In this document: piece by piece, positions 47,816 to 51,560 of the stretch | Layout of the letters: every line of letters starts with the position of its first letter | Position numbering within the stretch: the stretch's first letter is position 1 | Assembly: GCA_021813325.1 (NCBI GenBank) | Contig: JAKALA010000022.1 | Location: 1-51,560, forward strand | Direction: 5' to 3' | Source: a bacterium | GTDB lineage: Bacteria; Verrucomicrobiota; Verrucomicrobiia; Limisphaerales; UBA11358 | Length of the DNA: 51,560 bases | The notes under the pieces: generated by a model | What the model saw: only the letters and a program-made list of their open reading frames with translations | Told to the model about the DNA's origin: nothing | Database searches by the model: none | Made by a program: the position numbers and the translations under genes

Positions 47816-50800
47816 ATGAAACAAAGAATAATGCTATGTGCCCTGACTCTGGCGGCCGCCGGGGTCGCACGAGCGGCCTACCAGCCGGTGGCCATTGACA
47901 ACAGCAGTTACAACGCGGACGTCATCGTGGAAAAGACCGCGACCCCCTACCTGCCGATTTTGACCAGCGCGTCAATCGACCAGGGAACAAACAACTACAA
48001 CGCCACGTTGTTTGAAGTGGGATTGGACACGAATAATCCGGCTAACGGCGTGCCCGCTCATGGCAGCACCTTTGCTGCTTATGACAACCCCAATTATTCC
48101 TACAAGATGGCGCCGACTTTTGTCGGTCCCAATGGAATTCTCATGGATTCTCAGGTTACGAACGGCACCTTTACGCTCGTGACCCCGGCAGCCTACGCCA
48201 CGCTTTCCTTCATTGGCCTCGGCGGCAACGGCGGCAACTCGATTGCCGTCACCGTGTATCACCAGGACGGCAGCACTGAAAATGGAAATTTTTCCACTTC
48301 CGACTGGTTCGGCGGCACGGTTGGCATCGCCAGGATCATGGGCGGGCGGATCAGCCAGGTGTATAACTTGAACACGGAGACGGACGGCAACAGCGGTGAC
48401 GGACTTGGCAATCCACGCATGTATCACAAGGAGGTTCCTCTGTCCAACACCACCAGTCCGGTGACCAAAATCGTCTTGACGTGGACGGGCGGCAACGCCG
48501 GTTCGCATAGTGGCGTCTTCTGCGTCAGCGGCGCCACCACCGCCGGCGGAGCCATTACGCCGATTGACGTGACGGGTTATGACTACGATTTCATTGTGGA
48601 AGCGACGGCTCCCCACAACGGCCGCGTTCTAAGCCAGACGATGGTGGGTGGCACCAACCTCTGGGCCACCAGCCAGTCCATGGACGGCACGGATAACACC
48701 GGGGCTTCCTGGTATGAACAGGGCTACAATTTGGGCAATCCCGCTTCGGGCACTTACAACAGCCCGAATGCGGACATGTCTTGGACCGGTTTGCCGCATC
48801 CCGGCGCGTATGTCACCAACTCCACCGGGGATCATATCTTCCAGATGCCAGCCGATTACACCACCAACAACGCCATCTACATCAGCACCACCGTGACCAA
48901 CGACACGATCACGCTGACAACGCCGGCGGCTTTTTCCGGCCTTTCGTTCATGGGCGCGGCCGGCAGCGGCCCGGTCAACGTGAACATCGTGATCAATCAC
49001 CAGGGCGGCGGTTCGGAAACGGCGGTTCTTTCCATTCCCGACTGGTATAACAGCACGGCTCCGGTGGCCTTTATTGCCAATGGCCGGGTGCAAGTGCCTT
49101 CAGCCCAGTTGCAGGATGTGAAGAACAACAATCCCCGTTTGCTCCAGACCGACTTGGTGTTGCAGGACGCCGTCAACCCGGTGACCAGCATCTACCTTGA
49201 AAATACCAACTCCAGCGGCGGTCGTTTCTCGATCTTCGCCATTTCTGGTTCGACTGGGCCATTGCCGCCCGTGATTGCCACCCAACCGACGGCGGTGAAA
49301 GCCTATCAAGGTTCCAGTGTGACGTTTACTTCGACCGCCACGGCGAACACCACCATCACCTACAAGTGGCAGATGGGCACGAATGACGCTTCGGGCACGA
49401 ACATGGTTTATAGCGATCTTGCCAATAGCGCCAACATTTCCGGCGTCACCTCCACGATCCTGAGCCTCAACAATATTGATTTCACCCAGCAGGCCAACTA
49501 CCGCATCGTCGCCAGCGACTCAGCGGGTTACGTTTACAGCGCGGCGGCCAGTTTGACGGTCTTTTCCACTCAAACGGACGTCACCATGCCTGGCGACGGC
49601 ATTACTTCTCTCAATGTCAGCCCGTTCGGCGACGGCCCTCCGGCTAATGCCATTAATGACGACATGGGCACGAAATTCGGCGCCAACATCTCCGGCGGCG
49701 TGGCGGCATTGGTGATTAATCCAACGACCGGACTCACCATTCTTAATGCCCTTCGCATTTACACGGGCAATGATTCCACGGGCCGTGACCCGGCTTCCTA
49801 CAAGCTGGAAGGTTCGCGCGATGGCGGCAGCACCTACACGTTGATCTCCTCCAACTCCATCACGCTCCCGAATGGTCGCAATAGCGGCATCAGTGGCGCC
49901 CCCAATCCGCTGACGCAGTATGTGACTGAGGTGCGTTTTGCCAACACCAACGGTTACACGACCTACAAGTTGTCATTCCCGACTTACAAAAATGCGACCT
50001 CGACGCAGGTTCAATTCGAAGAATTGGAATTGCTGGGGGTGAATGATTATTCGGCCGTTTATTTCTATCCGCAGCCGGCGGATGGCAAGGCCTTTAATGG
50101 CGGCACGGTGAGTTTGAATGGCTATGCGATTAACGCGACGAGCCAGTCTTGGTTCAAGGGCACGAACGGGGTTTATGTTCCGCTGGCCGATGGCGGAAAT
50201 ATTTCCGGCTCGCAGACCTCTTATCTGACTGTTAATCCGGCCACGTTTGCCGATGTGGCGGATTATATCGCCGTGGCCAGCAGCGCTTCCGGCTATGTGA
50301 CGAGCTCCATCGCCCATCTGTATATCTACACGACGAATACGGATGTGACTGTTCCGACCGATCCGATCACGGGCTTCGGGGATACGACGGGTTCGCGCTA
50401 CGGTGCAAATACCAATGCGTCTTATGTCATCAATAACGACTTCACCGTTTGGGAAAATGGTGGCAGCGGTGATAGCGCTGGCGCTGGCTTCCCGCCCTTC
50501 GTGGGACCAGTGGGCGTGGTGTTGACGCCGGCAGTGGGATCGACGGTGCTGACGGGCATTCGCATTTACCCCGGGGCTGACCCGTCCGTGAACGATCCCA
50601 GCAGCTTTGTGCTGGAAGGTTCCAACAATGGTGGCAGCACCTATACCACCATTGCTTCCGGTTCGCTGTCCTTGCCGTTATCACGCAACGACATCTCGCT
50701 GGTGGTCGATCCCACCCTGTCAGCGGTTCAGGAAATCCTGTTTTCAAATACGCGCGGATTTACCAGCTACAAGTTGACGTTTGCCAGCAATGTGGATCCG

Positions 50801-51106
50801 AGCACCACTTCTTTCCTGTCCGTTGGTGAAGTGGAATTCCTGGGTGTGCCCGGAGCGGGTGTAAATCCGCCCTCGCAGCCGACGATTACCACTCCGTCAA
50901 TCAGCGGCGGTAATCTGAGCCTGAGCGGCACCGGCGGTTCGCCTGGCAGCACCTTCTCGGTTCTGACCAACTCGGATCTCAAGGTTCCGGTGGCCAACTG
51001 GGGAACCGCGATGACCGGAACCTTCGACGGCAGTGGTAACTTCTCGGTGAGTCTGCCGGTTACCACCACTAATGCCGGCTTGTTCTATCTCATCAAGACC
51101 CCGTAA
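47816..51106 (+). CDS. Secreted protein with two DWF-type and two discoidin-like domains
   Basis: This 1096-residue protein has a signal peptide (MKQRIMLCALTLAAAGVARA, cleavage about residue 20-21). The mature protein has two copies of the unnamed DWF-type domain (22-244 and 247-482), an Ig-like domain (484-580) and a discoidin/F5-8C-like domain (586-738: LRIYTGNDSTGRDPASYKLEGS). A short Ig-like segment, a second discoidin-like domain (841-1011: IRIYPGADPSVNDPSSFVLEGS) and a C-terminal module ending LFYLIKTP follow. No enzyme motif is seen. Likely a carbohydrate-binding surface or matrix protein. It is flanked by a G-poor leader and a strong terminator, consistent with high expression. Confidence 0.82.
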   Translation: MKQRIMLCALTLAAAGVARAAYQPVAIDNSSYNADVIVEKTATPYLPILTSASIDQGTNNYNATLFEVGLDTNNPANGVPAHGSTFAAYDNPNYSYKMAPTFVGPNGILMDSQVTNGTFTLVTPAAYATLSFIGLGGNGGNSIAVTVYHQDGSTENGNFSTSDWFGGTVGIARIMGGRISQVYNLNTETDGNSGDGLGNPRMYHKEVPLSNTTSPVTKIVLTWTGGNAGSHSGVFCVSGATTAGGAITPIDVTGYDYDFIVEATAPHNGRVLSQTMVGGTNLWATSQSMDGTDNTGASWYEQGYNLGNPASGTYNSPNADMSWTGLPHPGAYVTNSTGDHIFQMPADYTTNNAIYISTTVTNDTITLTTPAAFSGLSFMGAAGSGPVNVNIVINHQGGGSETAVLSIPDWYNSTAPVAFIANGRVQVPSAQLQDVKNNNPRLLQTDLVLQDAVNPVTSIYLENTNSSGGRFSIFAISGSTGPLPPVIATQPTAVKAYQGSSVTFTSTATANTTITYKWQMGTNDASGTNMVYSDLANSANISGVTSTILSLNNIDFTQQANYRIVASDSAGYVYSAAASLTVFSTQTDVTMPGDGITSLNVSPFGDGPPANAINDDMGTKFGANISGGVAALVINPTTGLTILNALRIYTGNDSTGRDPASYKLEGSRDGGSTYTLISSNSITLPNGRNSGISGAPNPLTQYVTEVRFANTNGYTTYKLSFPTYKNATSTQVQFEELELLGVNDYSAVYFYPQPADGKAFNGGTVSLNGYAINATSQSWFKGTNGVYVPLADGGNISGSQTSYLTVNPATFADVADYIAVASSASGYVTSSIAHLYIYTTNTDVTVPTDPITGFGDTTGSRYGANTNASYVINNDFTVWENGGSGDSAGAGFPPFVGPVGVVLTPAVGSTVLTGIRIYPGADPSVNDPSSFVLEGSNNGGSTYTTIASGSLSLPLSRNDISLVVDPTLSAVQEILFSNTRGFTSYKLTFASNVDPSTTSFLSVGEVEFLGVPGAGVNPPSQPTITTPSISGGNLSLSGTGGSPGSTFSVLTNSDLKVPVANWGTAMTGTFDGSGNFSVSLPVTTTNAGLFYLIKTP

Positions 51107-51129
51107 AATATCAATCTGTAAGTTCACCG

Positions 51130-51161
51130 AAGGCCGGGCGAAAGCCCGGCCTTCTTTTTTT
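51130..51161 (+). terminator. Strong Rho-independent terminator
   Basis: A 10-bp stem, AAGGCCGGGC (51130-51139) with GCCCGGCCTT (51144-51153), has a stable GAAA loop and is followed by CTTTTTTT. It lies 23 bases after the stop of the large secreted protein gene. Confidence 0.92.
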
Positions 51162-51442
51162 GTGCTGGTGTTCGTGCCGCGAAGTGCCCGGCCAAGGTTG
51201 CAAACCGAAATTCCGCGGGGGAAACGCGCCGCAAACCAAACGAACCGCGCAAAATCAGGAAGTTTGCCGCCGGCTTTTCTCCTCCAACGGCCATACCCAT
51301 CGAGTGGAGTCGGCCTATCCGGGATCCATGGCCTTTTCGGGTGTTTCGCGGTTGCAACGGCGGAGTTTGGGGTGATGCGAAATCCCAGTGCGTTGGTTTT
51401 CAAAACATACGAAGATTCCATCTCGCCAAGCAGGTTGTTTTA
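51162..51442. other. Intergenic region near right edge
   Basis: No gene is supported in these 281 bases. Open frames here are short or run antisense into the preceding gene. Confidence 0.5.
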
Positions 51443-51471
51443 TTGTAAGCGTCTTCAGGGGTGCATACTAT
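51443..51471 (+). promoter_or_regulatory. Probable sigma-70-type promoter
   Basis: TTGTAA (51443-51448) and TACTAT (51466-51471) are separated by exactly 17 bases. Transcription would start about 51478, some 25 bases before the ATG at 51504. Confidence 0.5.
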
Positions 51472-51503
51472 CGGTAGCTGATGCAGGCTGGCACAATGGG
51501 GGA

Positions 51504-51560
51504 ATGAATAGAGTTTTTCGACCTCGACGGAAGCGATTTTCTCGCCAGCAACAGCAACAG
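51504..51560 (+). CDS. Start of an unidentified gene (cut by window end)
   Basis: An ATG at 51504 opens a frame that runs off the window and begins MNRVFRPRRKRFSRQQ, very basic then Gln-rich, with GGGGGA just before the start. A basic, low-complexity N terminus is typical of nucleic-acid-binding proteins, but 19 codons are not enough to name one. The promoter-like sequence at 51443 supports a real gene. Confidence 0.45.
   Translation, partial: MNRVFRPRRKRFSRQQQQQ

Noticed and set aside
50897-51421. A 174-codon minus-strand frame at the right edge
   Set aside because: It runs antisense through a strong terminator and into the large secreted protein gene, and it shows no recognisable domain.

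Overview
The window looks like a chromosomal segment of a Gram-negative member of the Verrucomicrobiota (a soil or freshwater lineage close to Pedosphaera/Limisphaerales is my best guess). Reasons: two stand-alone pseudopilins with a C-terminal H-X9-DG motif, very large secreted proteins built from lamin-tail, CotH-kinase, Ig and LamG modules, a GntR/LacI-type hybrid regulator, and secreted proteins ending in an F-[FY]-R-[LIV]-type C-terminal module. Coding density is high, and no rRNA, tRNA, CRISPR array or prophage was seen.

Left third (1-15.7 kb): housekeeping and cell-envelope genes. queE is divergent from a secreted subtilase-like protein with an altered catalytic Asp. A Glu/Leu-type dehydrogenase, thiD (with an internal 7-nt tandem repeat and a Cys/His tail), a pseudopilin and polX follow. 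Next is a four-gene exopolysaccharide export cluster (outer-membrane barrel, Wzz/BY-kinase fusion, short Wza-like lipoprotein, membrane-anchored FHA-like protein), then purH with its terminator and a lone rhamnulokinase.

Middle (15.8-32.4 kb): a HEAT-repeat protein, a REC-DUF4388 response regulator and a small Roadblock-like protein lead into a cofactor run (nadC, birA, coaX) and a GIDE-LemA fusion. After a decayed IS remnant and a Tat-exported Gfo/Idh/MocA oxidoreductase comes an ECF sigma module: sigma factor, HC2-type anti-sigma factor, membrane rhodanese, then DUF2892 and a two-gene RND efflux system. The anti-sigma/rhodanese unit and the DUF2892/RND unit carry the same promoter-like motif with identical spacing (TTTGTAACTTT-N12-GGCTC), which suggests one ECF regulon.

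Right third (32.6-51.1 kb): an island of secreted giants. It holds a 2651-residue lamin-tail/CotH protein, a 1475-residue HEXXHXXGXXH metalloprotease with PPC, cadherin-like, Ig and LamG modules, a GntR/LacI regulator, a second pseudopilin and a 1096-residue protein with two discoidin-like domains. One ~200-residue beta-rich domain, which I cannot name, occurs four times in three of these proteins. All three, and the subtilase-like protein at the left end, finish with a similar C-terminal module that may be a sorting or surface-anchoring signal. The window ends in a promoter-like sequence and the first codons of another gene.
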